64,000 nt of DNA from Aquatica leii (GCA_035610365.1 CM069435.1:20387123-20451122), one strand, 5' to 3'; shown: positions 9,471 to 22,398, numbered from the stretch's first letter. Notes: a model not told the origin generated them from the sequence alone. A program made the numbers and translations.

Positions 9471-12060
9471 AGACAAGAATTTTTAAAAAACATGATAGAA
9501 TAAGTAAATACTAAATCAAAATGCAATATAAAAAAATAAAATATAATCGCGATATATCAGATAAATTCCAAAAATAAATATTAACCACGTAACAGACGAG
9601 GCAAATAAAAAACAAGATAGAAATATGCATCTTGTTTTACGAGAATATAAAAAAGCGATGACACACTTATCAAAAAAAGTAAAATTCAATTTCATAACAA
9701 CATATTATGATAAAATTTTATGCATATATTTTTTCTAAAGTTTGTAATCTAACAGTGTAAAAAATTCATTCTTAAATAACGTATACAAAATTTTTACAAA
9801 AGCGCGTGGTAATTTAATACCTGTATAAAAAAAGTATGATAAAAAAATTAACGGTAATTTGATGTACTTCTGTACCAGGTACATTCAAAGAAATACATAA
9901 GAACAAAAGCTCGGCAATAACCTCTTAATCCTTCAAAACTGTCAGTTTTCATACAAAAAAATATACCGTTTGTTGACAGAGACAACAAAACAGTCCTAAC
10001 CTTTTGTATTGTAATTATTCAAAGACTAAAACCGAATCCGCCGAGACCGAGTCAAACAAAGCTCTTGGAGATTCCTCAAACAGTCAAACGTTCATACTTA
10101 TAAAAACATATTAGGCTAATGACCATGAAGTCGACGCCCTTAAAAAACACACATCAAAATAAACCTATGATTAAATGATTATATATAAATTAAAGTATGA
10201 AAACTAACAAAAAGAAACCATTTCCTTACAAACTTCAAACCATTTTACTTGTCAATTAATTAAAATAAAAATAATGGCACAAAATTAAAAATTATTTCCA
10301 TGTTTCAAAACAGTTAAAGTTATTTAATTAACCATTAGCATTTACGTTTTTTAAGCGAAAGTTTTATATACTTTCATGCTTTACAGCTTAGAAAATAATA
10401 AGAAGAAAGAATTTGAAATAAAGTATTACCTACTTCCGGTGCCTGATATTAATGCAAATCGGACAGAGGCTGGTCCGGATGTTACAAATCATAAATTTGA
10501 AGATTACAGCGCTAATACTCGAAAATTTCGATTATATATGTACATAGATCTTCGTAAATTTTACGATTAACATATATTCTGCATAACATTAATTAAAAAC
10601 GAATTGACTTTTATTGAGGTGTTTCGTGCTTATACACTATATCTTACTAATTATTTTAGAATGAACCATTAAACGTGTAAACACGAAGTTGGATAAAAGG
10701 GTAGCGTAAAGTACTGAAATTTCCTTATAGCTCAATAATGGCCAAAAAGCAAGAAATAAGTAGAAACGGTTACACCTATAATAGCTTTTATAAATTTGAA
10801 AGTTCAATCTCTAAATGATCGATTGTATACAAACGTTCGTTAAAAAGAAAATTATCAAAAATAAAATTATGTTTTACACCAACATTGCAATAAAGACTGG
10901 GATATTACGGTTAAAAATCGTTTTATGATAAGTAAATTTTATAGGTCATTAATATTTAATATTTCAAATTGAAAGGTTTCTTTGTACTCACAATTTTTTA
11001 AGTGAAATTTGACGAATTTCATATTAAGACAAAACTTTTTTAAAACACTTTCGAATCAGATTATATCCTTACTGCAATATTTTAGATAAAAAACTGGTTA
11101 CTTTGTGCAAACTTGTTTTATTGGGCAATCTTAATATTTATAGTCAGCAAAATATGTACTTTGTATAAGATCTATTCATTAATTGATACAAAAAAAAACA
11201 AATATCAGCAAATCGTCATAGTCAACATGAACAAATTATTTATGTATAAGGTAAAACAAAAAATCCGCACCTAGTGACGAAAATTACGCAACAGTCTTTG
11301 ATCACTTCATATATAAAGTCGCGTTCGCACGTAACGAACGCCTAAACGAACAATAAACAAACCCGTCTAAACGCGAACGGATAAAGATAAGTAATTGTTA
11401 ATCGTTAATACTTGTTCATGTTCGTTCGGCTTAAGATTCGCATTTGTAAAAATGTTCAAAATAGTAAGATACGAAGATCCATGTGACCGCTAATGATAAT
11501 CCCGCTCAAACAATCAAACCGTCCTCTTTATAGCACTTTCTGTCACAAACTAAAACACGCTTATTGTTGAGTTGTAAAATCACTAAACTAAGCAAAATAT
11601 CACAATAGTTATTTGTATCACTAGTCCAGACAGTGCTATTTTGCGAGTATGAGCATATTTGTAAATGCGAATATTCGCAAAATACTTTCAAGGCGTGTGA
11701 TACTCAAAATTTTTGGTGATAATCTTTAGTGTATAACTTTGTCAAAAAATATTTTCTTAACTTAATTAGTTCTGTTACTTGTGATTGCCTTTGACTCCCC
11801 CATTGTTTTTCCTTTCCTTGTTAGTATTTTTTCTATAACATTGTCCCATTTTTCTTGTGGTCTTTCCGTTTTCCTCTTGCGTACTTTTATCGATTCCCAT
11901 ACTGTTTTAATTTTGTTTCATCATGTATATTTTTTTTTATAACATCCATGGAAAGCTTACAATCTGTTCAAATACAATCAGTAAATGGTATAAAGATTGA
12001 TAAAAATTGACTTAGTATGAGATAGCCCACTGGCTAGATGTAAAATGTACTAATTATATT
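9471..12060. other. Long stretch without recognised genes
   Basis: AT-rich DNA. The short ORF at 10376-10570 has no recognisable motif. A patch at 11318-11375 is enriched in GTTCG/CGAAC words, including the inverted pair CGTTCG...CGAACG around 11323-11341. Between about 11740 and 11940 the minus strand reads weakly like a charged tail of a non-LTR element, too degraded to call. Confidence 0.4.
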
Positions 12061-12079
12061 AAAGTTTGACTACATGGAA

Positions 12080-14616
12080 CAAAATTTAATCGCACTTTAT
12101 ACTCTATTCGGGAGGTCCAACGGATCGAATCTTTTTAGTCTTTTAACAGTTAGTACATTAAGTAAAGCTCTAGCTAGCACGTTGGGATGTTCTAGAAAGC
12201 CGATCCTTGTATTTAGCACTAAGCATTTTAATTTCACTTTTCACTGTTTCAGCATAAAGGTCACGGTGTATCACTGAATTTGGGACAAACCATGGGATAA
12301 TTGAACGCAGCACTTTTGATTGAAACCTTTGAACTATGGATATATTTGATTCAGTAGCTGAGTCCCACAGCTGTATTCCGTATGTCCATACTGGCTTCAG
12401 GATTGCTTAGTATAATGTTTTGTTTTCTAATGACATCTGGGATTTGCGTCCTATATACCAATTCATTTTAGAAAATTGAAGGCCAAGTTGTTTACGTTTA
12501 TTAAAGATGTGCGTACCCCATGTGAGTCGTCTGTCAAGCTGCATGCCACTACGTTTTTTTGGGGGAGTATACAGTCATTTAGTTGGACAGTTGAACAATT
12601 TTTCTTTTTTAGTTTAAAAGTAATATGGGTTGATTTCGTTTCGTTAACTTTTATGCGCCAGTGTCTAAGCCAATTTTGAATTTCATTTAGATGCTTCTGC
12701 AAGTTTTGAGAGGCAATTCTAGGATCCTTGCTTGAGGGTAAAATAGCTGTGTCGTCAGTGAAGGTGACGATCGAGGTTAATCCAATTTTCGGCAAATCTG
12801 CTTTATACAATAGGTACAGGATTAGTCCGAGGACGCTGCCCTGGGGTACTCCTGCCTTAATCGGCAGTAAGGTTGTTTGGACATCTAAGTGATGTATCAC
12901 GAAATATCTCTCTACTAAATAAGATTTTAATATTTGGTAGTAGTTATATGGCAACATGCATTTAATTTTATATAACAATCCTTAGTACCACACCTTATCG
13001 AAGGCCATTGAAACATCTAGAAATACTGCTGAGCAGTATGTCAGTTTCCATATCGTGTCTGATTTTTTTTGCAACACGATGCATTTGTTCGATCGTCGAA
13101 TGTTTGTGTCTGAAGCTAAACTGATGAATAATTTCTTTGTCTTCAAGTATGGAAGGTTTTTTAAATATCTTAGATAATGCTGGTAAAAGGATGATTAGAC
13201 GATAAGAGCTTACCTTTCACTGTGACGGAACGTAACCCAAACTGAGGACTGAATTCCATATCATGGTGATAAAATAGAGTTCACAAGTAGGTAATTCTTG
13301 GAGTACTTTTCCGGTGATTAAATTATATCCAGGCACCTTTTTGGTATGAGTATGTTTAGTGATCATTTTTTTGACTTCATCCAATTTGAACTCTTTTATC
13401 GGAAGATCCATTTGAAATGGCGCTTCAAGCATTTCATGAATCTGTGCTTCTTCCTCAGTTGTAAAGGGAACGGTTCAAACACATTGACCAGATATTTAGC
13501 GAAGGCATCCACTTTTTCGTTGTTTTCCCTTGCCCATGTGTTTTTACGAATGGGCGGTATTCGCTTTTGTGACTGATTCAATTTTTTCATCGCCTTCCAA
13601 CGCAGAAAGGCCAGCTAGATATTCTTGGATTTCACAATTTTTGTTAATACCTAATAACACTTTACCTGCTTTGTGGCTTGGTTTAGTTTTCTTTTATTCT
13701 CCGGGACTCTGCTAGTTTGCCATCGTCTCCTAAGTCTACGCTTTTCCGTTATAATTTCTTTTATGTAAGAGGGACACGGTTTAGTGTTTGATTTTCTATT
13801 GGTATCTGAAGTTGCTTTCCATGCTGCTTGTTGGATAGAACGGTTGAAGATTTCTATTGCTTCATCCATTTCGTCTGGTGTTTTTAGCGGTAGGTTTAAT
13901 GGAAGGTTTTTGTTTACCTCATACCTGAAGATTTCCCAGTCTGTTGTTTTATTGTGAAGGTTGGGGGAGTGCTGTTATAAATTACTTGTGGTCAGAAGAC
14001 AATTTGAAGCAATGCCTAATAGATAATTGCTCGAAATGCCTTTGGTTACACAGAAATCTATGGCATCACGAGCCTTGGTCAAATCTGAGGGTCAATACGT
14101 AGGTTCTCCAGTGGCTAGGTTACTGTTTCTCATTGCTTGGAATAGTTGACGTCCCCTAGGTGTTGTTAATCTCGACCCCCATAAGGAGCGCTTTGCATTA
14201 CAGTCACTTCCTGCAATAAAGCGGTGGCTAAGCGTTTGAAAAAACAGCTTAAACTGGTCTTCTTTGATTATCGATTTAGGTTGACAGTAGACGGCAGAAA
14301 TGACTAGAGGACCCTTCCAGTCTTCTATCGCGACGCTGGTGGCTTGGAGATGCTTTTCACTAAATTTACTTAGCTCGTAATGTTTGATACTATTTTTAAT
14401 AATGATCGCAGTACCTCCATGGTCTGTTCCATCTGGATGTTTTGTATTGTATATGGTTTAATTAGGAATTTTTATGTAGCTTCTGTCTGTGAGGTGTGAT
14501 TCAAAGATCAGCATTAAGTCAATATTATATACACCTAAAAAGTTTGTGGTCTCTAGGATATGGTTTGTTAAGCCATTAGCGTTCCAGACTACAATTTTTA
14601 AATTGTTTAGAGCCAT
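12080..14616 (-). pseudogene. Jockey ORF2 relic: endonuclease and reverse transcriptase
   Basis: The start at 14616 gives MALNNLKIVVWNANGL, the usual beginning of a Jockey apurinic-type endonuclease, continuing through DLMLIFESHLTDRSYIKI to a stop near 14458. Other fragments are readable at 13651-13869 and 13217-13590. The best reverse transcriptase part is 12463-12978: IKAGVPQGSVLGLILYLLY, then the catalytic box reads FTDDTAIL where FADD is usual (Ala to Thr), then NWLRHWRIKVNETKS. Downstream sequence to 12080 encodes a thumb-like remnant. Multiple frame breaks make it inactive. Confidence 0.85.
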
Positions 14617-14719
14617 TGTGGAAACTAAGCGACAACAGAGGTAAGGAGGTTTAGGAGTACGTCCATTTTCTCCTGCATTTTTGTTAGCATAGTTTCTATT
14701 GTTTGACAATTGTTCATGG

Positions 14720-15926
14720 GGAACGAAGGCTTCGCTGCTTTGACACTTTTCTTGACTGTTGCTACTAGCAATCTGGGATTAAGTACATAGAGGCTGCCTA
14801 AGTGTATTAGGATTATATGTTGGTTGCACCAGTACAGGTGCTTTCTTTTCCCTTAAATCAAGAAATTTGATTGAATTTTGTAGTTCTTTATATATCCTAC
14901 ATCCTTTGTAATTTGCGGGGTGGTTTTCTCCACAGTTGCTGCATTTTACGTCGTTGCTGCGTTCTTTTCTGGAACACTGGGATGTTGTATGATTTCTGGT
15001 AAATTTGACACAACGTGGGTTTCTGTAACAGAACTTCTTCGTATGGCCATAGCGCTGGCAAACTGTGACATCTCGCGTTTTCGGCGGGGTGGTTCAAATT
15101 TGACAATTGTGTGTAAAGGCAATTGACATATATTTCCATATTATTTGGCTGTGCTTTAAGTTCGACGTGAAAAAGCGGTAAAGCTATTTTTGTTTCACGT
15201 TAGCGGATATTGGTTACATTCTTTACCTCATGCCCTAGTGCATTTATTTTGATTTTCAATTGTTCTATGTCAGTGGATAGATGCATGTTCCGCAGAACAA
15301 CTCGTAACGATCTATCTTCCTTAAGTTGGTAGGTGTAAAATTGAGTATTTTTTTTCCTCGAGAGCTTTTATGATAGCTTGATAAGCTTTTATTGTATTTG
15401 CATGTATCTTTACTTCATCATTATTTAAACATTTTTGAATGTACTGGCTTGGTGCACCTTTTTTAAGCAAATCTACCAGTGGCTCTATAAATTTTAAGCC
15501 TACTATAAAGAGGCGTGAAGGTTTAATAACTTTAGTTGTAGTTTCCTGTTTATTGCCTGTTTGTTCCTGGTCTTCTAATTCCTTGTATCTGTTGGAGGTT
15601 TTGGAGGGTTGATCTAGCCAGTAGTCTTTCAGGGTTTGCTGTTTTATTATTCACATAGAACCTTTTGCACTATCCTTCCTGGAACGTTTTTTGTACTCTA
15701 CCGTTTGCCAGTCATACTCTTGTAATTGTGCAATTGGAATCTGTTATGATGTAGAAGCTTGAAAGAGTTGCGCTACGCCATTATAATGATTCTGCATTTG
15801 TGGGATTAATTGTTGCATTTGAGGCAAGTACGACCCTGGCATATGTTGCAGGGTTTGAATTTGAATATTCTGATCATAATAAATTGGCGGTGCATATTGT
15901 ACTGAAAAGTTTTGCGGATTTAACAT
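14720..15926 (-). pseudogene. Jockey ORF1 relic with zinc knuckles
   Basis: The probable start is the Met at 15926, giving an asparagine- and glutamine-rich N-terminus (QTLQHMPGSYLPQMQQ). Near 15110-14900, in a neighbouring frame, lies a cysteine-rich array: CQRYGHTKKFC, then a CVKF...HTTSQC unit, then CSNCGENHPANYKGC. This is the three-knuckle gag-like module of Jockey elements, which binds the element RNA. At least one frameshift separates the N-terminus from the knuckles. It lies directly upstream of ORF2 on the same strand. Confidence 0.75.
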
Positions 15927-16079
15927 TATTTCTCACATACCTAATTTTTGAAACTTCTATTTAATGTTGTTTATCTGTATTGTGACCTTACGGCCGTAAG
16001 TTTATCACTTAATATTTCATACAAAGCACAAGACCAACGTCTTTAGTGTACGAAATTTAATTCAAAACTCTCATCCTAT

Positions 16080-17135
16080 ATAGGCGATCCCACCACGCTA
16101 ACTGTCTCTCTTTTATGAAATTTGTTACTGGGTTGATCTCTAATTCTTACCTTATCTGGCTACTTCTTGTTCAGGTATTTCATTTCCGTAGCTTCCAATC
16201 TGGATTTCATTTTTTTGTGTCAGTACCCACGATTCGCAACCATTTATATTCTCCTTCATTACATTTTTTGTTAATTCTTCGTTCCATATCAATAAATTTC
16301 GTTGTAGCTCTTCCTCTCTTCCTGCCATTACTATATCATCTGCAAATGGACAATCGTGTATGAATATGGGTTGTAGTTCTCTGTATCCCACACTTAGCCC
16401 TTTAATTCTGAGGTGGCAAGCTCGTATTGTTTCCTCTAAAAAATGGTGAATAGTACCAAACTCATTACATCACTTTGTTTCAGTTCTTCGTTTGTATCAA
16501 ACTCTTCTGATGTTCTGGTGTTGATTCCTTGTCTTTTGGTATAAAATTCTAATTACCCTCGTTACTTTTGGGGTTACTCCTCTGTTGTTTAAATTTTTCC
16601 ATATTCTCTCTCTAGGTGTTCTATCGAACAGACCTCGAAGGTTGTTTTAAAGTCTATAAATGCAAATAACTGAAGTGTATTTGTAATTATTTTTGTTTAA
16701 CAGTAAATATGTGGTCTTGAACGCTTCTTTCCTTACGGAAACCGCTCTGAGCTTTTTATAATGTTGGTTCTATTACAGCTGGTAATTTGTCTTCAACTAT
16801 TTGTTAAAGCAGTTTCAAAGGTATACTCAGCAACGCTGCCTCTGCACTATTTTCCAGTCTTTTGGTATTTTTTCTTCTTTCCATATTTTATTAAACATTT
16901 TAGGAGTGACTTAATTCCTTGTTCTTCCATTTTTTTTTAACATAAAGCCTGTAATTCTGTCGTGCCCTGCGACTTCCCATTGATTTGATTTTCTTTAATG
17001 CGTTACTAACCCTCTTTCTCTTTTATATGTGCCCTTTCTTCATTAATCATAACTTGGTCTGTAAAAGTTCCAGAAAGTATTGCCTCCATCTGTTCATTAT
17101 TTCTATTGGCTTTACCAAAAACCTTCCATTTTATT
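16080..17135 (-). pseudogene. RTE-clade relic, reverse transcriptase part, internally deleted
   Basis: Read on the minus strand from about 17110: TDQVMINEERAHIKEKEG, then GHDRITGFM, KDWKIV near 16880, FRKERSVQDHIFTVKQ near 16740-16690, FAFIDFKTTFEV near 16660, and the catalytic box FADDIVMA near 16345. The catalytic block is followed by NEELTKNV and then directly by NGCESWVLTQKNEIQI near 16240-16185, a motif normally far downstream. So an internal piece of the thumb is deleted. Its upstream half lies at 18330-18840, across an inserted element. Confidence 0.75.
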
Positions 17136-17154
17136 GTTGTTTTTCCTTTACTTA

Positions 17155-18296
17155 GTGATGGCCAAACGCAAGACCAAGACAAGACCAACAATTGGTCTTG
17201 GTCTTGTATTGATATCCTTAATCTCGGTCTGGTTCTTGGTCTTGAATATAGAGTTTTGGTCTTCTTCTTGGTCTTGCACGCAAGACTCTTGCATTTTTAC
17301 ACCGTACTATGAATGAAGCTTCACAATGAAAGTCAATGTTGTTAAAAAAATTTTTTTAATAGATTTTTGATTAATGCCATAAAATTAAGTTACTTTAATA
17401 AAAAGTAAAAATTCTGTCTAACCCACATAAATTACAATACACACGACATGTTTCGGCTTTTTTAATACTTAAGTCATCTACAAGTACAACTGCATCTGTA
17501 AATGGTTTAAGTATTAAAAAAAGTGGAAACATGTATTGCTTATAATTTTCATTATTAATAATGAATGTGGATTAGACACAATTTCATACTTTTCATTAAT
17601 CTACTAAATCTGCAATAAGAACGATGATACAGAATATTAAGTTACTTTATTTTTTGTTTTACATGTCAACGATCAAACAAATTTAATTTAATTTTATACT
17701 CAATAAACTATCAAAATACAAATACATAAGTAAATGTTAATTAATTTCAATTCTTAATTTTGAAGGAACTTAAAATTGCATATACCTACATTTTTTATTG
17801 AACGGCTAAATTTAAATTACAGACAAGTAAAAATATTTGTGAAGGTACAAACTTGTTGAAGTATGCTTAAGGATCGACATTTTTTTCCCCACAAATATTA
17901 AATAATAAGCACTATTGCATTTGCAATGCGTCAGTTGTATTTTATAATAGATGTACTTTTAAGTTTTGAGAATTCAGTTGTTTTGAAAAAGGAACAACGC
18001 CTTTATTGTAAACTAAGTGAAACGTGCTTTTTGGTACAAATTTAGAATTAAGAAGTTGGGACAATAATTTTTTTGGGAAAATAAATGTTTTTTGTATGTG
18101 GGATAAACAATCGTTCGTAATAAGAAAAAAACTGCAAAAGTCTTGCAAGATAGTCTTGTTTTTGCCGATATCTTGTAGAGCTAGTCTTGCATCCAGTCTT
18201 GGTCTTGCAATCTTGAGTCTTGGGCTTGCTAATGGCGTTGTTATCTTGCTCTTGGTCTTGCAAATCTTGCGAGACCAAGACAACACTGCAAGACCA
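17155..18296. mobile_element. Element with CAAGAC-rich inverted ends (hAT-like, non-autonomous)
   Basis: The left end reads AGTGATGGCCAAACGCAAG followed by repeats of CAAGACCAAGAC to about 17290. The right end, read inward on the minus strand, starts CAGTGTTGTCTTGGTC and is followed by the same CTTGGTCTTG words back to about 18130. Such ends with many subterminal copies of a hexamer are typical of hAT elements, but no 8-bp target duplication is clear. The interior has no transposase that I can recognise. It splits one RTE relic into 16080-17135 and 18330-18840. Confidence 0.6.
17414..17578. repeat. Fold-back inside the CAAGAC element
   Basis: The inner arms 17446-17472 (ACATGTTTCGGC then TTTTTTAATACTTAA) and 17507-17534 (TTAAGTATTAAAAAAAGT then GGAAACATGT) are inverted. 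Weaker pairing extends outwards to TGTCTAA at 17414 and TTAGACA at 17578. Read on the minus strand, the left arm has GATGACTTAAGT...GCCGAAACATGT, similar to the CTGAAGA...GAAAC motif in the fold-back at 7979-8436. Confidence 0.6.
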
Positions 18297-18329
18297 AGAT
18301 CAATTTTGTATATATATTGTACGCTGTTC

Positions 18330-18840
18330 TTTGTATACGTTGTATGTATCTTCTGACTTTTTCGGTAAGTAGTTTATTCGCCTCTTCTGTAATTCATTTG
18401 ACTTTTCATTTTTTTCATATGCTTGTTTGTCTTAATTACAGCGCATACGCACTTAACTGCTTTTAGTAGCGTGTTCTTTATCTTGTTTCACATACCTTCT
18501 AACGTTAACTGTTTAAACTTTTCTTCTTCTACCAGTAGTTCTCTACTTATTATGTTCTCACATTTCTTGTGTTTCAGTTTCTTGCAGTTTATAACCTTAA
18601 TCTTTCTTTCTGTGCTAAATATTCTTCTTTTACTACTTGCTTCTAATCTTCTGGCCTCTTTATCTTTCCTACTAATAAGTAATGGTTGCTGGATATCTCA
18701 GCTACACTTTTAACTCTAATATCTTTTACTGCATGTCTGTTGTTCTTTTCTACTAGCATGTTATTTATTATTACAGGTTTAAAAAATTTTATTACAGGTT
18801 TAAAAAATTTTGTTAGTGTAATTATTAGTGCCATCTTTTA
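18330..18840 (-). pseudogene. RTE-clade relic, endonuclease end and linker
   Basis: On the minus strand, the stretch near 18745-18665 reads HAVKDIRVKSVAEISSNHYL then LVGKIK, the end of an RTE endonuclease (usual form GSDHYLV; here SSNHYLL, so the catalytic Asp of SDH is replaced by Asn). A charged linker with EEYLAQKERLRL follows. It continues, after the CAAGAC element, into the reverse transcriptase relic at 17135-16080. A tandem 23-bp duplication (TTTAAAAAATTTTATTACAGG type) lies near 18770-18815. Confidence 0.65.
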
Positions 18841-18854
18841 GTTATAAAATTCTA

Positions 18855-19073
18855 CTACACTTTACCGGCCAAGGCCAGAAAAGTAATATTTCCACCGATT
18901 ATACCGCCTGCAAAATACATCAAAACTGACGAAAGACAAACTAATTTTTTTAACAAAAGACGGATAAGATGGATAAAGGGATTATTCAATAAATAATAAC
19001 GTCTTATTGAGGTCATCAGTAAACCTAAATGTAAAATAAGTTTCAAAAGAAAGAAGAAGAATATAGATAGCAT
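18855..19073 (-). other. Unidentified ORF with membrane segments, possible exon
   Basis: A 72-residue open frame on the minus strand begins MLSIFFFFLLKLILHLG and has a second hydrophobic segment (LSSVLMYFAGGIIGGNITF). A plausible splice acceptor TTTACATTTAG precedes its second third (minus strand, near 19024). It lies just outside the left end of the TAA-flanked element. It could be a chemoreceptor-like exon or chance; I recognise no family. Confidence 0.2.
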
Positions 19074-19114
19074 TAACCTATATAATACATAGTAAAAAAA
19101 AAATATAAAATTAA

Positions 19115-22100
19115 GGGGACCTCAAGAAAGTATATTTCTGATAAAAGGAAAAATCAAAACTGCTCGGTTTCATGTTATCTCGTATGCATTTTTTATTGAT
19201 TAACGGTTATATGTCAAAAGCTACTATTTCCAGCATGATTCATTTTTACTAAACGTCGTCATTGTTGAAAATTGTTTAAAAACAGAAAAAAAAAGCTTTT
19301 TGTAAAAAGGTTGCTAAATTATTTTTGAGCTGCCCTTATTGCAAACTTCAATATTCGTTGGTTAGTATAGTTATGTAATAACCAAAAAAACTCTAGAGCG
19401 ACAAAGTAATAAATCAAAATCTACGTAAAACCCTTGTTTATATACATTTTAGTTAGACAATGACTGCGCTAACATTGGAAACATTAATTTGGATGCAAAA
19501 CGCTAGTAGTTTTGGATGCAACCGCAAAATTGACATATCTGGCGCTGCTTTTATAAATACTACAGATTTCTAAGTTACAGAGCAGTGTATTCTCTTACAG
19601 TAATCTATAAAAATACAGTTTTAGAGATTTGGAAAAGACGTTTTTTTTATTATATGTAGAATAATCTTGAAAGAAAATTGTATCTACGCACGATAACACT
19701 TATGTTATGAAACTCGGTCTACGTAAACAACTGGTATTCTGAGAAACATAATCATTCCCCTAATAGAAGATAGTTTTATAATTGAATGTACAGTTTCTAA
19801 TTTGTATATATTTTTTTATGGTATTCGAGCGATCGAAACAATAAAACAAACTACTAAATTTACAAAATTTCTATTGAAATTTGATATAAAGTTAACCAGT
19901 TAATGAATACACTTGCTGATAAAATGTTATAAAAGATATATTAATAACGAAATGACTAAAAAGGTTTATAAATTTGGGTGGGCAGGCGTGTCTAGCTGAA
20001 AATGGTCCTTTTTAAAAAGTAGAATCTTTCTGTTGATTGACAATAAAAAACACATCTGGGTTCTGGTATATTATGTAGGCAATGCTGGTATCATTTCTGG
20101 CCGAATGCCTACGTTTTTAATTATGCAGTGCACGCCGCTTAATAGAATCACGTTGTGACTTGAGGTTCTTGATAACAATAACGGTATGATTACAATATCC
20201 GAGATTCAGAAAAAAAGCTTATTTGTTAGAAAACAGTAAATAAATACAGCATGTATGTGATTAACAGGTTGTTAATTCAGAAGGTGAAATCAAAGATAAA
20301 ATCTGTAGCATTAGTTTGTTGACACCGTTAATAAAAAGAAATCAAAAACAACTGGATGATGCTTAATTCACTGTTCTAAAAACTACACAATTCTTCTTAG
20401 AAAGCTGCTGACACTAAAAATAAATATAAAACAACGTTATCGCATAACACGTAGTTAATTTAATTTGTGATTCTAAGAAGGCACATGTTTTCCCAGTTAA
20501 TTCTCAAAGATAACGTATTTACAGAAGTTTAAATAATGTACCGTTTCGTAAATAAGTCAAAATATTTGAATAAATGAATAACACTGCAAAAATAAGATAA
20601 ATATGCAAAACAACTATTTTTAGAGTACAATGATAAAAATTTTCACTGTTAACAAGCGTATTGTGAAAATTCAGCTAAAAAATGCATACAAAATAAGTTA
20701 TTGATCATGTATCGAAACAAACCTGAGAATAAATTGATAACATAAACCGAAAGTATGATTACTATAAGGGGTGTTTTTTCTATGTAGAAGCATACGTGCG
20801 GCCTGTTACTTTAGTAAAGTGATAAAATAGTAATTCATACCAAAATTTAAATCATTAATTTGCTTCTCAAGTCCGAATCTTTGAAGCATTGCTAAAGATG
20901 CATCTAAAATGCTAATAAGCTTGTATATTTATATTTTATGGGCCTTTGGAGTAGTATAAAGATTTAAAAAAAAATAAATTAGCACATCTTCGTTGACTTC
21001 CGGCTTAAAAAGAAAATTTAACAAAATAAATGAAACAAACTACGCAACTAATTATAATTTTATAGAAACGTTTGCAGGATTTTAATCATTCTATAGTTTT
21101 TGTTTATAAATAGAAATTAAAGTGTACAAATAATTTTTGCAAACTCAGAGTTTTAAGAATCAAAGCAAGTTAACTGGTAAAACATTGCTTTGCACGTATG
21201 TCGGTACTAATAGGGTCTGTAAGTACCGTACTTTTGTCGCCATCGTTTGCAATTTTTTAATAATCAAAAACGGTTTGAGGCTTTGTATTCAATTATAACC
21301 TTGTTTTTACTATGGCCATCTAACATGAATAAAAAATCTGTTTATATAAAGAAGGGTAAAACTATGCTTTGAAAACAAAATAAATATTTAACTAGAAGTG
21401 TGTGTTTGGTAAAAAAATACATTTAAAGTCTTTAAAATATTTTTAAAATTGAAAAAAAAACGTTTTAAAAGTTTTATAAACTCAAATACTAGAGTATTAT
21501 ATATTTCAAAGTTGGTGGTATTTGTCATAGGTATTTGTCCTAAGATTTTAAATTGATTGTCAAAGTTAACATATTTTGTAAGTAGTAAATGCAGTATCAA
21601 CATTAAATTTGTCATGTTTATACAAAAAATAATGTACTCTAGTCGAAAATCTCCACTTTCGACGCTAGTGCCATAAATCACTATTGTAGAACTGTTGAGT
21701 ACTATCATTAAAACTGCGAAAAATCCTGAGCCCGATCTATTTTCACTAAATGTCGTGATTATTATTAGAAATTGATTAAAAATGGTTTGTTGATTAAATA
21801 TCGATCTAAAATCCAACATATGTAAATATGTTTAACTTGAACAAAAGTATTAAGAACTATTGTCAAAAATTGTAAAACTTATAGTTTTAATACGTTAGAT
21901 AAAATGCTTGACGAAAATTGTTAAATAAGGATATTTGTGATGGTACTGCTACTAAATTGAAAGTACGATTTCAAAGCAGTGGATAAAAACGTGAATTGCT
22001 GCTTTGGTGGTCGAAAAATTGGCGTTAAAGAAGAGCTTTTATAGCACCGGATATACTTGGTTCGAACAAATTAAAGAGGTACCGGGTAGAGACCTAAAGT

Positions 22101-22346
22101 TTTGGGATAAATACAAAGTAACTTCCGTCGAGTTTTCCTTCAAAACGATTTAAAAAAAACAATTGAATTTTCCTCAGTACATATATAATAAGAAATAAGA
22201 TAAAATAATTGTTAATTTTTAAACAATATACTAAAACGTTGCGTATAACCGTTAATCAATAAAAAAATTAAAAATTTGTGAATACGATTTTTAAAACCAA
22301 GCAGCTCGATTTTCGTTTTAGCCAAAATTTAGACACCTGAGGTCCC
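19115..22346. mobile_element. TAA-flanked element with long inverted ends (PIF/Harbinger-like by its target site)
   Basis: The left end GGGGACCTC starts at 19115 and the right end TGAGGTCCC stops at 22346. Both are flanked by TAA (19112-19114 and 22347-22349). About 100 bp of imperfect inverted similarity follows inwards, including TTTTTATTGATTAACGGTTA at about 19190-19209, matched in inverted form near 22243-22265. Three-base TWA target duplication is typical of PIF/Harbinger. No Harbinger transposase is seen in the 3.2-kb interior, which holds only the ORF at 21388-21819. Confidence 0.5.
21388..21819 (-). CDS. Hypothetical protein, 143 residues, hydrophobic segments
   Basis: The longest open frame of this region. 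Its Met is at 21819, but a splice-acceptor-like TTGGATTTTAG lies at the very start, so the true beginning may be an exon edge. Two or three hydrophobic stretches are visible (FFAVLMIVLNSSTIVIYG and YIIFCINMTNLMLILHLLL), followed by a charged, Phe-rich tail. This layout resembles part of an insect chemoreceptor, but no diagnostic motif is present. It lies inside the TAA-flanked element, so it could be cargo, a relic, or chance. No function is assigned. Confidence 0.25.
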   Translation of the reverse strand: MLDFRSIFNQQTIFNQFLIIITTFSENRSGSGFFAVLMIVLNSSTIVIYGTSVESGDFRLEYIIFCINMTNLMLILHLLLTKYVNFDNQFKILGQIPMTNTTNFEIYNTLVFEFIKLLKRFFFNFKNILKTLNVFFYQTHTSS

Positions 22347-22398
22347 TAAAAGAAAGTACATTAGCCGTTTTTGCGTTCGTTTTTATACTTTCCCACCA

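Larger units (their letters stand above)
12070..15960 (-). mobile_element. Jockey-clade non-LTR retrotransposon, degraded
   Basis: The segment contains, in minus-strand order, an ORF1 with a zinc-knuckle array, then an endonuclease N-terminus and a reverse transcriptase. Endonuclease motifs start 14616 downwards, and the RT motifs sit at 12463-12978. Total length, about 3.9 kb, approaches that of a complete Jockey element, but frameshifts and stops are present in both ORFs. The 3' end is near 12070, where readable sequence ends; target duplications were not identified. Confidence 0.85.

Noticed and set aside
10376..10570. 64-residue ORF starting MLYSLENNKKKEFEIK
   Set aside because: It is short, isolated, has no family motif and no splice or promoter context.
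17080..17316. Two overlapping plus-strand ORFs with Leu/Val-rich repeats
   Set aside because: They arise from the CAAGAC/GGTCTTG repeat array of a transposon end and not from a gene.
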